Origin: Maylandia zebra
Lineage: Eukaryota; Chordata; Actinopteri; Cichliformes; Cichlidae
Length of the DNA: 64,000 nt
Direction: 5' to 3'
Assembly (NCBI RefSeq): GCF_041146795.1
Contig: NC_135173.1
Location: forward strand, 54,686,365 to 54,750,364
Shown in pieces: positions 1 to 12,540 of this stretch (positions are counted from its first letter, which is position 1; every line of letters begins with the position of its first letter). The notes under the pieces were generated by a model. That model did no database searches. It worked only from the letters and a program-made list of their open reading frames with translations, and had not been told where the DNA came from. The translations under genes were made by a program, and so were the position numbers.

Positions 1-149
1 ACTCACATTTTTATGCAATCTTTTTGTCCAACCCACTGAATTAAAGCTGAAAGTCTGCACTTAAACTGCACCTGAGTTGTTTCATTTAAAATTCATTGTG
101 GTAATGTACAGAAAAACGTTGTCTGTCCAAATGTTTATGGATCTAACTG
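1..149. mobile_element. Terminal end of a diverged Tc1-like transposon
   Basis: The first 149 bases match, with scattered substitutions, the right terminal repeat of the complete-ended Tc1-like element at 42420-44046. Shared blocks include TTCATTGTGG-type and TTTATGGAT-type stretches and a final CTG followed by TA at 150-151. The rest of the element lies to the left of the window. It is clearly older than the 42420 copy. Family assignment rests on this comparison within the window. Confidence 0.7.
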
Positions 150-151
150 TA

Positions 152-1057
152 CATACACAAATGAACCCATGTATAGGTAATAGTAAACAGTAATATACAT
201 ACAGTAAAAAAATCTGTTTTGAATTGTGTTTGTTCCTGTTCCGATACATTCTCTGTTTAGATACAGATGGCATCAGTTCAAAGAGTTGTTATACTGAGTT
301 GGATGAGTCTGTTGAGGCAGTGGGGGCTGTAGATGTCTCAAGAGGGGAAGTGGGCAGTTGAAACATTTTTGACAGTGTAAATGACCCTCTGAAAACTCTC
401 CTGTTTCTCCTGAGGTGCAGCTGGTTAACTATGCAGAGATGCAACCTTCAGAATGCTCTCAAAGGAACGTCAGCAGAAGAAAACCAGTGGGGGTTTTTTT
501 TTGTTTATTGGGTCTTTCAAAGAATTCTCAGAGGACAGAGTTGCTGCTGAGCATTCCTGACTACCATGATGGCATTGTTGATCCACTGAATGGTAACAAA
601 CACTGGTGATATTGCCCTCCTATAGTCTGTGAGGAGTTCTTTGGGCTTAGAGGTGTCAGATCTGGATTATTCTTTAAGCACCAACTAGCCAGCCTCGCAA
701 ATTCTGTCTCACCTTTCTTTGAGAAGAGCCCCATCATCATCAACGTACCATCTATGACCGTGATGATAGCGCTTTTAGAGGTGCAGTCAGATCTATAGAG
801 TTTGCAAAGTAGGAGGCTCAAAAGGCAGCTCGAGTGGAGCTCAGGATGAGCACACAACATGAATATTCTTGAATTAAGAATCAGTTGATCAGCAAAAACC
901 CTAAAACTGCTAATGTAGTAAACATTCTCCCTGAAGCCTACAAAGCGCACTTCACATAGCGCCCCTGGCATTCAAGATGGCACACTGCAATGTGAATGGC
1001 TGTGATGGTGTCCTATGAAGATCTGTTATCTCAAACTGATATTAATCAAAATGGGTA
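152..1057. other. Intergenic stretch without recognisable gene
   Basis: No exon-like segment or known protein signature was seen. The open frames here, including a 136-aa minus-strand one at 561-971, resemble no family I know and are not supported by splice or codon context. The stretch may be old repeat sequence. Confidence 0.4.
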
Positions 1058-1710
1058 CAGGGTATAGGGTGCATTGCATATGGAAAATATCCACAGCAAA
1101 TCACTTGTTCTACATTTTGTCATTTTACAGCCTTATTCCAGAATGACTTTAATTCAATTTTCACCTCAATTCTACACACAAAACCATTGAGTCTTCACCA
1201 AATCTTCTCCCACTTACAAATGATGGAGGCCATTGTGCTCACTGGGATCTTCAATTAAGGTCCCAGTGAGCACAGTGGGAAAGGCTACTGAAATGTTCCT
1301 GTACCCTTTTCCAGATCTGTGCCTTGATACAACCCTGTCTCAGAGGTCTACACACAAATTCTTGTACTTCATGACTTGGGTTGTGCTCTGACATGCACTG
1401 TCAACTATGGGACCTGATATAGAAAGGTGCACCTTTCCAATTTATGTCCAATCAACTGAATTTGCCACAGGTGGACTCCAATCAAGTTGTAGAAACATCT
1501 GAACAGTTGAAACAGGATGCGCCTGAACTCTATTTTTTTTTTTTTTTTTACTTTTAATAAATCTGCAAAAACCTTTTCACTTTCTCATTATGGGGTACTG
1601 TGTTTAGAATTTTGAAGTAAACATTTTTTTCATGCATTCTGGAATAATATTGTAACCTGACAAAATGTAGAACAAGTGAAGCATTGTGAATACTTTCCAA
1701 ATGCACAGTG
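1058..1710. mobile_element. Non-autonomous Tc1-like element with inverted ends
   Basis: The right end (about 1555-1710, read on the minus strand) and the left end (1058-about 1190) are similar inverted copies. Both contain the CACTTGTTCTACATTTTGTC block, and TA flanks lie at 1056-1057 and 1711-1712. The roughly 350-bp core has Tc1-like non-coding sequence but no transposase reading frame. It is read as an internally deleted derivative. The exact left boundary is uncertain because the left terminus has changed. Confidence 0.7.
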
Positions 1711-2330
1711 TATTGCTGGACCAGCTTCTCAAAACATTGTATAATAGCTGGTATTAGCACAATCCACCAGTGCCAGTCCCAAATCTAGAATAGGTCCCAC
1801 ATATTTCTACCAAAAATAGATGGTCCATGCATGAAAACAGTGACGTCAGTGGCTGTGGGAGGGGTAATGCAAGAAATTCACTAATGAATGGCGGCTGTAG
1901 CCCACAGGCTTCTTCCACCATGTTTTAACAGCAGTTTCACTTAGAAAATAGCTCAACCTTAACCAAATTCAAATGTACAGAAAAACACATAAAAAAATAT
2001 CAGTTTTATGCCTCAATTTATACCAGCAAGATCTTCAAGTTGTTCCTGCTCAATCTTAGGCCAACATATTTTTACTTTACACATTATTTGTTTAGAATCT
2101 GACCAATTCCTGCACCACTGCTACCTGTGACATGCATGTAGACTATAGGTGTAGCATTAAGTTGAAATGAATGACTGAATAAATAAATAAATAAATACTA
2201 TATTAATTGGCTCTTTCTGGCATTTTTTAAAATTATTTAAAAGTTTGTGTTGTTGTTGTTTTTTTTCAAAGAAAACAAAAAAATCCACAAATTTGATATA
2301 AATACACGCACGCATACATACATACTGTAC
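1711..2330. other. AT-rich intergenic spacer
   Basis: No gene was recognised. It contains a short AAAT repeat near 2180-2195 and leads into the putative dab2 first exon. Confidence 0.4.
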
Positions 2331-2389
2331 ATCACGCACTTCATTTTTATGACCCACTTACTAAAGCCGATGGCGATATTTTGTTGGCC

Positions 2390-2650
2390 TGCATGTAAAG
2401 AGCCCGCCCCCCTACCAATTGAAATCTGCAGCGAGTTAGCCCTGTCAGTCAGTCAAGGGTTAAACGAGGAGTTTGCAGCAGTCTCTCCGTTCTGTCCAAG
2501 GCAGTCGGCGGAAAACATCACACTCTCGCTCATTTTTGCCAAGCTGTGTTTGATTCAACTCATTTCGCAGCCGAATCGCGAGGCATCACGGCAGAGGAAA
2601 AACCCGCTCTCTTTCCCAGAAGGCGTATTACTGCGCGTTTCCAAACACAG
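2390..2650 (+). other. dab2: Putative dab2 5' untranslated first exon
   Basis: This block is richer in C and G than its surroundings and ends in a strong donor (CAG, then GTAGGTAAGT) at 2651. It lies upstream of the dab2 start codon with no other gene between. No TATA box or clear start site was identified, so the 5' border is approximate. Assignment as the first exon is inference from position, composition and donor. Confidence 0.45.
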
Positions 2651-3348
2651 GTAGGTAAGTGTGGTGTTTAACTTTGTTTTCACATCCCTGCATGAATTAG
2701 GATTCCGCAGGAGGACTATCCTACAGGTAGTCGTTTAAAAAGCTGCGGGTATTTACAGGAATGTTAGCCTGAAATGTTTTATAAGCTTAATAAAAGCTAA
2801 AGGCAGGCAAGCCAAGGTTCAGTTTTAGTCAAAGGCTGAACTGTCTTACTTTAAATGTTCCAAATTTTGGAAGAAAACTTCGTCATAATGATTTTTTTCT
2901 CCCCTCTGCTGCCTACTTTGAGATTCTCTTTTGGGAGTCCAACACTCTCCCTAGGTTTCTTTGTGAACTCAATTTCTTTCAGCTTTAACCCTGACTTGGA
3001 AAATTGTATTTGAATCTTGAGAGATTTCACATAATTTTTATTAAGCATTCACAATTCTGTACCTTCTATCACTCCTGTGTTTGAGTGCAGAACCCTTTAG
3101 TATGAAAGTGCTCTGTGTTCAGTGCCGTGTGTTCACAGTGGGCCTGTGGTATTTCACCATCTCATACACTTGCAGACTGAGTCATTCCCTGATTTCCTCC
3201 AGATGTGCAGCAGTTTACGTTTCCTGACGGGGCCAGGATTGTGACATTTCTGCCTTTTGCAGTGCTGTGATTCTGCTGACAAACATAAATTTATGCTTGC
3301 TGTCTGAGGCTGAGTGTTTGTGTTGTGACACGACTGGATGCTACACAT

Positions 3349-3364
3349 CCCCCCCCCCCCCCCC
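3349..3364. repeat. Poly-C tract
   Basis: A run of 16 consecutive C, flanked by ordinary sequence. The tract is prone to length change. Confidence 0.95.
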
Positions 3365-3807
3365 GCACTTATCTGCCAGTTTTTGTGGCTGTTAAAGAGC
3401 TGTTAAAATGTAATCCTTTAACTTAAATCTTCAATCAACTGCTGACATTTTACCCTTTTTATAAGACTAACTGCCAGGTACTGGGACTATGACACCACTC
3501 TTATTAGAGTACAAGTGCAATCATGTGTCATGCTCGTGAAGGCTTAATGTGTTGTGCAGCAAGTGTTAAGGGTTTGCTCGTTCTATGCTTCCAAGCAGTG
3601 CAGGCCAAACAGCATGTCTGTCAGTGTGATTTGTGGTAACTTGCATGACAGCATGGTGAACCAAGCAAACAAGGGCTTACGGCGCTTGTTTCTCTGCCTC
3701 AAAAACTGGTACAGGCAGATGAAGTTTTGTTCTGGTTTTTATTGTTTGTGCAGTAGCACCTGTGGGACATCTCTCATGGTATCAAAATTAACTTGTTTGT
3801 TTGTGTT

Positions 3808-3814
<7 letters not shown>

Positions 3815-3848
<34 letters not shown>
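3815..3848. repeat. CA dinucleotide microsatellite
   Basis: About 17 uninterrupted CA units within putative dab2 intron 1. Such tracts are common in fish introns and usually polymorphic. Confidence 0.95.
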
Positions 3849-3853
<5 letters not shown>

Positions 3854-5363
3854 GAGGGGAAATAAAATGATAATTTACAGAATTTTTATTTTTTGTCTCT
3901 CTGTTGTGGTCAGGTGTTAGGCAAAAAAAAAAATAGTAAAAGCTGCCACAAAGCTAGATAAAGTTCTCTTATCTTATCCTGAATATCTCTCACTTCCTTT
4001 ATGGCTTTTGGACAGTTGTCTGGTTAACTGGTTTGAGCCTAGGCAGTTATTTTTAGAGTAGATATTGTTCTTTACGTTTTTGCGTGATCTCACGGTGCAG
4101 CTCTGTTTTCGCTTGTCTTGCAGATGGTTTATTCCTTGTTATTCTGGAGTATCAGAAGGTCAAGTGCAACTTTTCCTTGAAAGTCAGAACTGTGTAGGTA
4201 AACTCTTGTTAAAGGCTCCAATTTCCGTTTGTTCTTGCTTAGCTCAACATCACGAGATCTTTTGCTTTTCTAGCGTAAGATTAACTTCAGGTAATTGCTC
4301 AACCTTTGCTCGTTTTCAACCTTTGGACTGTCCTACGGTACTCACAGGCTTTTTACCCTGATATTCTAGCCAGTGTAGCCTCTGGAGCTGGACCTAAAGG
4401 TATGTACGTTCTACACGTATAGAGCAGGAATCATTTGGGGTTTTTTGAGGGAGAAAGCTCTTTTCTGTGTGGTTGTTTTTGTTTTGTTTTTTTTGTCAGA
4501 ACACACATGTGTCTAAGTGATAATGGATGTGTTCCAAGTAACAGCAGTTTGGTACATCTAACATGATAAGAGTAAGGTGATGCTGTGGCTTCATCTATAA
4601 TCCTTTGTGATGTTGTTTGTGCCTCATGTAGGAAATGCACACACTTGTGACAATGCCATGTAAAGGATTTCATGTAGCATGGAAGGAAAAACTTTATTAT
4701 TTTATTTTTTTTAAAAAGACATGTTTTCTATATGTTAATATTCTCTAAAGCAGTTTACCAGCATGATACTGCTAACTCAGAGTTGACTGGTATTATGATA
4801 GATATGCCAAGATGTCTCTTTAAGCAGGAGGTTCTTAAGCTTTAGGACAGTTTACTTCTTTATAGAGCCAATCAACTGACACAGCATGCTTTTAAAGCAG
4901 TGTTAAAGTGTCTCATGCCTTCTTATGAGCTGCCTATTTTATTGGTCATATGTCTTATGCTTCCCCTATGTGTCCCTCTCGTTCTAAATGTTTACTGTGT
5001 TGTTAAATACAATAATTGCTTATGATGTGGAAAAAATTGTTTCAGTGGCAGACTGTAGAACGGTGCAAGTCTCCCCCCACCCACTTGTTGTTTTTTTTTT
5101 TTTTTGTTTTGTTTTGTTTTTTTTCCCCCTAAACAAACGGGTTTACCAGAAAAGACTGTAGTGTGCTTTATTTAACTTATCATCATCTTTCTTTCCCTTT
5201 CTCAACACACACTTGGTGTCCAACTTCACTTTTTCTGCCTCAGAGCAACGCCAAGAGAAGCATGTGTGGGTGTTAAGTCATATGCTTGGACGACCTCATT
5301 GCCCCTGAATACGGAGCTGCTTTACCTCTGATTGCCCACTTGTCCACAGACTGACACCACACC

Positions 5364-7384
5364 ATGTCTGCAGAGGTAGACAGAGCGCACGCATCTTCTG
5401 CCGATCCCAGCCTCACCTCTACAGTCTCAACCTCCAACACCCCTCCCAACTCTCCTATAACACAGGCATCCAAAGTCCCATTCAGGAAAGAGAAAAAGAA
5501 AGGTGAGTGGAGGAGAAAATGGTGCCGATACTCCTTTCATCAGCTATTAAGATGTGGCAGAGATTATAATTTTACTACTTTCTTTGTCTTTTTAATCCAG
5601 TAACAGAGAAGACGGATGAATACCTGCTGGGCAGGTTTCAAGGGGATGGTGTCAGGTACAAGGCCAAACTGATCGGCATTGATGATGTTCCAGAGGCTCG
5701 TGGAGACAAGATGTGCCAAGATTCCATGATGAAACTTAAGGTACAACTTGGGATCAGAAGCTCTTTTCTTCTATCGCTGATTTTCATGAAGAAAATATCA
5801 AAACTGTTTCTTAAAGCTGTTAAGTTGAGCTTTGGTGTATATACATCTGTTTGCCTTCAATAGAGTAGTGTTTTTGTTTTTTCTCTCCAGGGTATGGCAG
5901 CAGCTGCTCGGTCGCAAGGCAAGCACAAGCAGAGGATCTGGGTCAACATTTCCATGTCAGGCATCAAGATCATTGATGAGAAATCGGGCGTGAGTTCTGA
6001 TTACTATTGCAATAAAATCTGGACTTCACAGAATTTATTTGCAGTGCTTTTAAAAAAAAAAAAAAAAAAAAGCAAACAAAACCGAAAATCCTTGTCCACA
6101 TTTCTCAGGTGATCGAACATGAGCATGTGGTGAATAAGATCTCCTTCATTGCCAGAGATGTAACGGATAACAGGGCTTTTGGATATGTGTGTGGAGCTGA
6201 AGGACAGCATCAGTTCTTTGCCATAAAGACTGCACAACAGGTAACACACAGAACTGCCATAGACAAAGTGTGTCAATCTGGTCCATTGGACAGGTTGGAA
6301 AATGTGAAGTAGAGCATAGACTTTGTTTTTCATAAGTTTTACTTTTCTTTTTTTTTTTCTCCTTACAGATAATGACCACACACACATCCATTCATACCAA
6401 GCCAAAGTAATTGGGTACTAGATAAACAATTAAATGACGGGAAAGTTCCTGTTTTTCTAATTCTAACTAAAGAATTGTTTTTGCTTTTTAAAGCGGATCA
6501 ACCATAGAGGAAAAAATAGTACATTTTCTGCAAATTAACACACACTGTTTTTTTTTTTGTTTTTTTTTTTGTTTTTTTTTTTTATGATTGTAGGACAGTC
6601 AAGGCAATGAGCTACCAGAACACTTTCTGTAATTTTACACATTAATTTGTTACAATTTGGGCCCAAAGAATCATCCTGATGGATTTCTATCATTTACTAC
6701 AGTAGCATTTCCTTATCGCGTCAAACACCATAAATTTGTTATAATTGCACTTCATTTTTTCTTACACTAAGATATGAGGGATTAAATGTGTAGTTAAACT
6801 TCTGTACACTGACAGAAAGGGGAATTTCACTGGTCCGTATCACTTAAAATTAAAGGTTGCTGTTATGTGGCTCATGATATAAAATGCCATCCCTGCCATA
6901 GACTCTCCATTTTAATAAGAAGCCTAGGCACTATAGTGCCACCTACTGGCTTGTGAACTTTGTCTGTCAAACCTGAGTTTTAACATTATAGACAGAAGCG
7001 GCCATGTTTGTATGAATGAGTGCTTATTCATCCAAATATATTTGTTTGCTAGCTAATGCTAGCAAACAAATAAAATAGAATTTTACTTGCGTAAACTAAA
7101 GCAGAAATTTTGGTCAGTATACACGTCATGTTGTTTTAGACAACCTTAAAGCATGGTTGAGAGGTCAAGTTGATGACTCAAATTTGCTCAGGGGAAAGCT
7201 TAACAGCTCGCTACCTAGTTGGGATGTAACTGTCAACCAGCCATGTGTCTAATGTATAACTTGATGTCATAAAACGGCAGTTCACCCCTTTATGGTTGTC
7301 ATGAAGGTAAAAGGTTTACTTAAGTAACTTTTTTTTCTTTTTGTATGTGGTTGTTAAAAAAAAAAAAAAAATATATATATATAT

Positions 7385-7423
<39 letters not shown>

Positions 7424-10400
7424 TATGAGAAGCTGGAGATTTTAACATTTGAGCCTACCTTCTTTTGATAACTGCTAGAAGTGGTACTGCCACAGGCACC
7501 AAAGACAAACTGACTCCAATTTCCTAAGATTTTTGGTCTTTGTTTCCATACAGGCAGAGCCACTGGTAATCGATTTGAAGGATCTATTCCAAGTCATCTT
7601 CAACCTGAGGAAGAAAGAGGCCGAGGGCACACAGAAGGTAATGGAAGCAGAAGCATTTAACTTCCGACTGGAAAAAATTTTCTCCAAGTGAATGGCAGCA
7701 TTTTCTTTGTGAAAGAAAAACACTTTCATGTGGTCCTCTGGGAGTGCTGACAGGGTACACACTGTATGTACCGCTTGAAAGTCAACACTGCCTCTCTGTG
7801 TTCTTTCAGTGAATCACATCCTCAGCCATTTTTCATTTTAGTGATGAATGCGTCATTTCAATGGAAAGTCTGTTCGTTAACAGTATGCCTCTGTTTACAG
7901 GTTGAAAATGGCAGTGATGTAGTGGAGGTAAGCAATTAAGTTTTTGTTTTTTTTTTCCTTAAAGCAGTTACTGACTTTTTTAAAATTTATTTTTGTACAT
8001 TTTTACTTTCTGTCTCTAGAATGGAAATGCCTTGCTATCTATGGGCAATGACGTAAAATCAGCTCAAGTAAGAGTTATTGTAATGTGTCCATCTTAACAG
8101 TGAATGAAATGTTGGAGTGCTTTATTTTCTTAAATGGCATGTTTCTGTTTCATTTTCACATCCAGCCAGTAGAGCAACATGACCTCTTTGGAGATATGTC
8201 AACCCCTCCAGACATTCAGGCTCCAAATGTAAGTATCACACCATGATGGTAAATATTTCTTTTAATATGGGGATTGTAATTGGTGAAGTGTATTATTACT
8301 GTATTTACACAATTGTGTACCTGCTAATTATTATCACTCTTATGTAATGAACGTATTTGTAAGAAATGACTCTATAGTAAAATCTCAACGCCCTCTGCGA
8401 ACTCCATTCTGAAAAGACTTGTGAAGTCATCAGATTCTGTTCATTTTAAGAATCTATGAAGAGTCTTTTAGGAATTGAGTTTATGCTTTGTGTTTTACTA
8501 GTCTCGTTGTTGTTGTTAACTTTAAAACTGCTACAAGTAGAATCTGTTAGACTTAGAGTTGTGGCAAATCTTTTACGCCGGTGCTGCTGAAATGTCTCAT
8601 TAACCTGAATTTATGGGTAAGTACCAAGCGCCGGCTTTGACTTGTAGTCCAACTTGTTGTTCAGAGCAAGTAGGATTACAGTAAGTGAGTTAGAAGTGGA
8701 CCCTAGACCTTAAAGTTGTCAGCATTAAATTGACAGCGACTCTTCATAATCTGCAAGTAGCAGTTTTAAAAAGGCATTTCTTTTTCACACCATGTGATTC
8801 ATTGTTCATCTTGTTAACACATCATTACCTCCCTTCTGCAGAAATGATTTATCCTTCTCTTTTTCTCACTGTCCCCTCTCGTGTTAACCAGGACTCTAAT
8901 GACATTCTCTTACTGGACTTTTCTGCTGAAGTTGACAGCAATCAAAATTGCATAAAGGGAAATTCCTTTGTAACTTCCTGTGCCCCTGACTATAGGGCAT
9001 ATCCCCAGACAGAGAATCCATTTTCCTCAACTTTTGGCTATTTCCCAACCCCAGACAGTGACCCTTTCAGAGATGACCCCCTTTCTAAATCACCCACTCT
9101 ATTGGCAGCTGATAATGCACAGATTCCCGTCAACACCACCACCAATCACCTAAACGGCACTGTTGGCAGCACTAGTAAGACAATTATTAATGGTGGTGTA
9201 AATGGAGACTCTGAACATCTCAGTCAGCAAATAAATGGGTTATCCAGGGAAACCATGATCCTCGCGCTCAGTAACGGACAGTGGCCGCTGGGGGGGAAAA
9301 TAACTCAGGGAAACACGACTACCATGATGGATGGAAATGAATCTGGACAAGTTCTCTCAAACAAAAATCCATTTTTTGACTCTTTGAAAACTTCCCCTGT
9401 CTCTAATGAAATGACCCATCGCCCAGAGCTGCCAGTGACTCATAGCAAGGATTCAGTTCTCATAAGCCCGCCTCCGCACAACTCTAAGTCTGGACGAGGT
9501 CGAAGGAGCGCAAAGGTGAAATAACACGGCTATGCCAATGGTAGTAGGCTTGCATGTGTTATGCGTTTTAATAAAAAAGGTTTACAACACATTTGGAGCT
9601 AACATCTCCCTTGAGCTTTTGGGTTATGCATTGGTGTTCGACAGGATAAGGCACTGAGAATGCACTGGGTTAGGGACTTTAATTTTGGAACTCTGGTCAT
9701 GGTCTTGTTGTTTGGATAACTTTTCTTTATGCATGCACTGGTGTTCGCATGCTTCTCGAACTGGCTTGAATGACTTTAACAATCAGCTGCTCATAATCTA
9801 TTTTCCTAATGTTCACGCTTCAGTGAAAAGAGCAGGGGTAAGTGGCAAAGCATGCAATCGTATGCTTAACTATAGTTAATTATTAGTTTCTCTTAAGCAT
9901 TTGTTAAATCTTAACTGCTACATAGTTGTGACTTGCTAACAAAATGTGTTGCATTATTCATTTTATTATTTATTTGTTTTGTGACTAGTCTACATCAAGT
10001 GATCTGTTTGGAGCAGAACTGTTCGCTGCTTCCAGTCAGTCTGAGGGGTCATCTGCTCCAGACCTCTTCAACAGTACACCGGCAAACTCTGCTCCCTCTG
10101 CCATAGCTGCTCTGGGTAATACACAGGAGGGGGAATTTGTATTTCACACATCTCTTTGTTTTTGTTTTTTTGTTTTTTTTAAAAACCTGTTTTGTGTCTG
10201 TAAACCTTTTTCTTCTTTTTGATATATTTAGGGAATCTCCAGTTGGGTCCACCAGCTACCACAAGTGTCCCTGCTGTAACCATGTGGGGAGCCTCCAGTG
10301 CTGCACCCAACATGTTCCCCATGCCAGGAGGGACAGTTCCAGGGCCCAGGCCCGCCTTCCCACAGCCATCTGCCTTTGGTCTACCCATACCACCAACAGG

Positions 10401-11307
10401 TTGGGGTCAGCAGATGCCACCACAGTTTGCTGCCGCTCCTCTCTCTCCACCCCACCTTTCTTGGGGTCAGCCTGCCTCTACCAATCCTTTCCAGCCTAAT
10501 GCATTCCCAGGTATGGGTGATCCACAGGGTCCGTCACGCCCCCCTCCAAGAGCACCTGCTAAACAGGTCCCTCCGAAAGTAGAGAACAGTGCCTTCACAG
10601 CTTTGGATCCCCTCGGAGAGAAAGAGAAGAAGACTGGGAAAGACATGTTCAAGGACTTCCAGCTCGCCAAGCCTCCTGCCATCCCAGCCAGGAAAGTAGA
10701 GCTTGCAGCAGGGTCAGATCCAGCTTCCAGTGGCAAACAACCGGGGGCATTTGATCAATACTTCTCCACTAAAGTGGGCCTCGTGCAGGATGCTGCAGAT
10801 CACGATGACTTTGAAATCAATAAGATGCCGTCAATTGGTAATGCTAAACTAGCTGAAATGGCTTATGTCATAATCTGATGACTGTGACCTGTTGGTAACT
10901 GTGTCCTGTGTTTGTAATGTGCAAATTTAGATGCCTCTAAACCAGCTGCTGCTCCAGTTCCAGGGCTCTTGGATGTTGCCTTCTCCTCTGCTCCCATCCA
11001 AAACAGTTCAGCACCACCCCAGGGATCAGAACTTGGTCAGGACATGTTTGACAAAGCATTTGGAGCCCCTGACTCCAGTCCATTTGGAGTGCCACCTGTA
11101 GCTATGGTACAGAGTTTTATTTGTGACCACCTTTTACTTTATCATCCTAATCCCAATGATCCTTTTGATAACAAGGATATTGTTATACTTGAGTTTTTGT
11201 TTTTTTCCCTCAATTTTTTTTTTTTTTTTTAACAGAATACATCTGTCGGTCAGAGCTCTGGTTCAACAGCTGCCTTTGAGGATCCTTTTGGAAATCCTTT
11301 TGCTTGA
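5364..11307 (+). CDS. dab2: Disabled homolog 2, endocytic clathrin adaptor (13 coding exons)
   Basis: Coding exons: 5364-5502, 5601-5740, 5891-5989, 6109-6240, 7554-7637, 7901-7927, 8020-8067, 8166-8228, 8892-9515, 9989-10115, 10232-10837, 10931-11106, 11236-11307. All junctions are GT-AG and in phase, summing to 778 aa plus stop, close to mammalian DAB2. Residues of about 45-195 form the PTB domain ([20 protein letters not shown] through the [11 protein letters not shown] region), which in this family binds NPXY tails of LDL-receptor-type cargo and phosphoinositides. Downstream are [11 protein letters not shown], a clathrin-box-like ILLLDF, AP-2-type DPF and EH-domain-type NPF motifs, a proline-rich stretch, the [20 protein letters not shown] block and a C-terminal DPFGNPFA, as in DAB2. 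The 624-bp exon 8892-9515 corresponds to the large exon skipped in the short mammalian isoform. The start was chosen as the first ATG ahead of the lysine-rich run preceding the PTB domain. Confidence 0.95.
7356..7426. repeat. Poly-A / TA / poly-T palindromic tract in dab2 intron 5
   Basis: Sixteen A (7356-7371), then alternating TA (7372-7386), then 34 T (7387-7420) and more TA. It can fold back on itself as a long A-T hairpin and is a likely site of length variation or assembly error. Confidence 0.9.
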
Positions 11308-11736
11308 CCACAACTTTGTCCATAAGTAAGTTCATGTTTTTATGATGCTCCTCTGATTTCATTTAGAGTGAAGACATTTGTCACAGTTTTTCTCATTTGT
11401 CCTCATAGTTGGAGTAAATGGAACAAATGAAGATTTCCACTACCGTCATGATGTTTGGGAGAAGCTGCTCAGTGCACGACAATCCGGAAATGAACTATTA
11501 TCCCAGACCCACCCTTCTATTAGATCTCACCTCTGATGGTGTTTTGTTTTCTGGGGGGGGGGGGTCCTCCCTTTTCCAATCAGTAGTTCCCTCATTTTTG
11601 AAGACCACTGATCTACAAAGTAAATGTTATGTCAAAATCTGCTGAAGAAAGAGATGTGCTGTGTGAGAGAGGATGTCCAAAGTGGTTCATTGCTGATGCT
11701 GTCTTTGTTAAGGAAATAAAATGAATTATTCATCAA
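11308..11736 (+). other. dab2: dab2 3' untranslated region with an intron
   Basis: After the stop TGA (11305-11307) there is a donor-like GTAAGT at 11326 and an acceptor CTCATAG ending at 11408. This suggests a spliced 3' UTR (11308-11325 and 11409 onward). A canonical AATAAA lies at 11715-11720. The splice in the UTR is inferred from site quality only. Confidence 0.55.
11715..11720 (+). terminator. Polyadenylation signal of dab2
   Basis: AATAAA about 410 bases after the dab2 stop codon and the first canonical hexamer downstream of it. Confidence 0.6.
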
Positions 11737-12540
11737 GTTGCAAGGTATTTGACTAATGTATTAATTTTTTTCCTTTGGTTCTGATAATGGTTTTTAAAAC
11801 ATCCTTTTTAACAAACTGAAATTATATCTATAGGTAACTTTGATACATTTCTGCTACTTGCTGGTATTTCCTGTTTTGCAAGGCATATTTCCTGTATAGG
11901 GGAACATCTACATTCATCAGGCAGAGCTGTGCAGTTGTTTTGCATTTTAGATCCAGAATCCACTGATCCTATCGCCAGTCAAAGGTCTGCTTAAGGTGCA
12001 TTCAGTTAAAATTTTACTGCAGTCATAGAAATCCTAAATGAGGATGAAAGTTGCACTGCTCACTATCATCTGGTGACTATAGCAAAATAAAGTATGTATT
12101 TTCTTTTCTTCTTTTTTTATTTTTTTATTTTTTTTAAAGGATAGATTTCCTAAGTGGGGCAGATGTAATACCAGTCGCAGGGTGATCTATTAACAGCGTG
12201 AACCACTGAATATTAACCAGAATTCTGTCAAGAGCAGCACAAATTGGTATCTCAAAAACCAGCAAACCCAATGAGGGACAGAATGATGTTGGTCATCTAA
12301 CCAAAATAACAGTGCAAGCTCTGGTTTTTGCTTCTCTCCCAGCCACAAGGGGGCCACAAGCCAGTGTACTCTTAGTGCCAGTGTCCCAGTCCCAAGCCCA
12401 GATAATTGGTGAGGGCTGCATCAGTTAGGGAATCGAGCATGAAGTCATTGCCAAAGCAAACATCAGGAAGGAGATCTTCATACTAGATCAGTAATGGCCT
12501 GGGTTAACAGTGACTCAATCTGGTACTGTTAGCCAGCTGT
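11737..12540. other. Intergenic spacer downstream of dab2
   Basis: No gene was seen. It has T-rich tracts near 12110-12138 and grades into the decayed LINE. Confidence 0.4.

Larger units (their letters stand above)
2651..5243 (+). other. Putative dab2 intron 1
   Basis: No coding exon was recognised between the donor at 2651 and the acceptor TTTCTGCCTCAG ending at 5243. It holds a run of 16 C (3349-3364), a CA repeat (3815-3848) and T-rich tracts near 5090-5125. Confidence 0.4.

Noticed and set aside
561-971. 136-aa minus-strand open frame
   Set aside because: No recognisable domain, no splice context and low-complexity codon pattern; probably chance or old repeat.
3554-3865. 103-aa open frame ending in a HTHTHT run
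   Set aside because: It runs into the CA microsatellite and has no splice support; an intronic chance frame.
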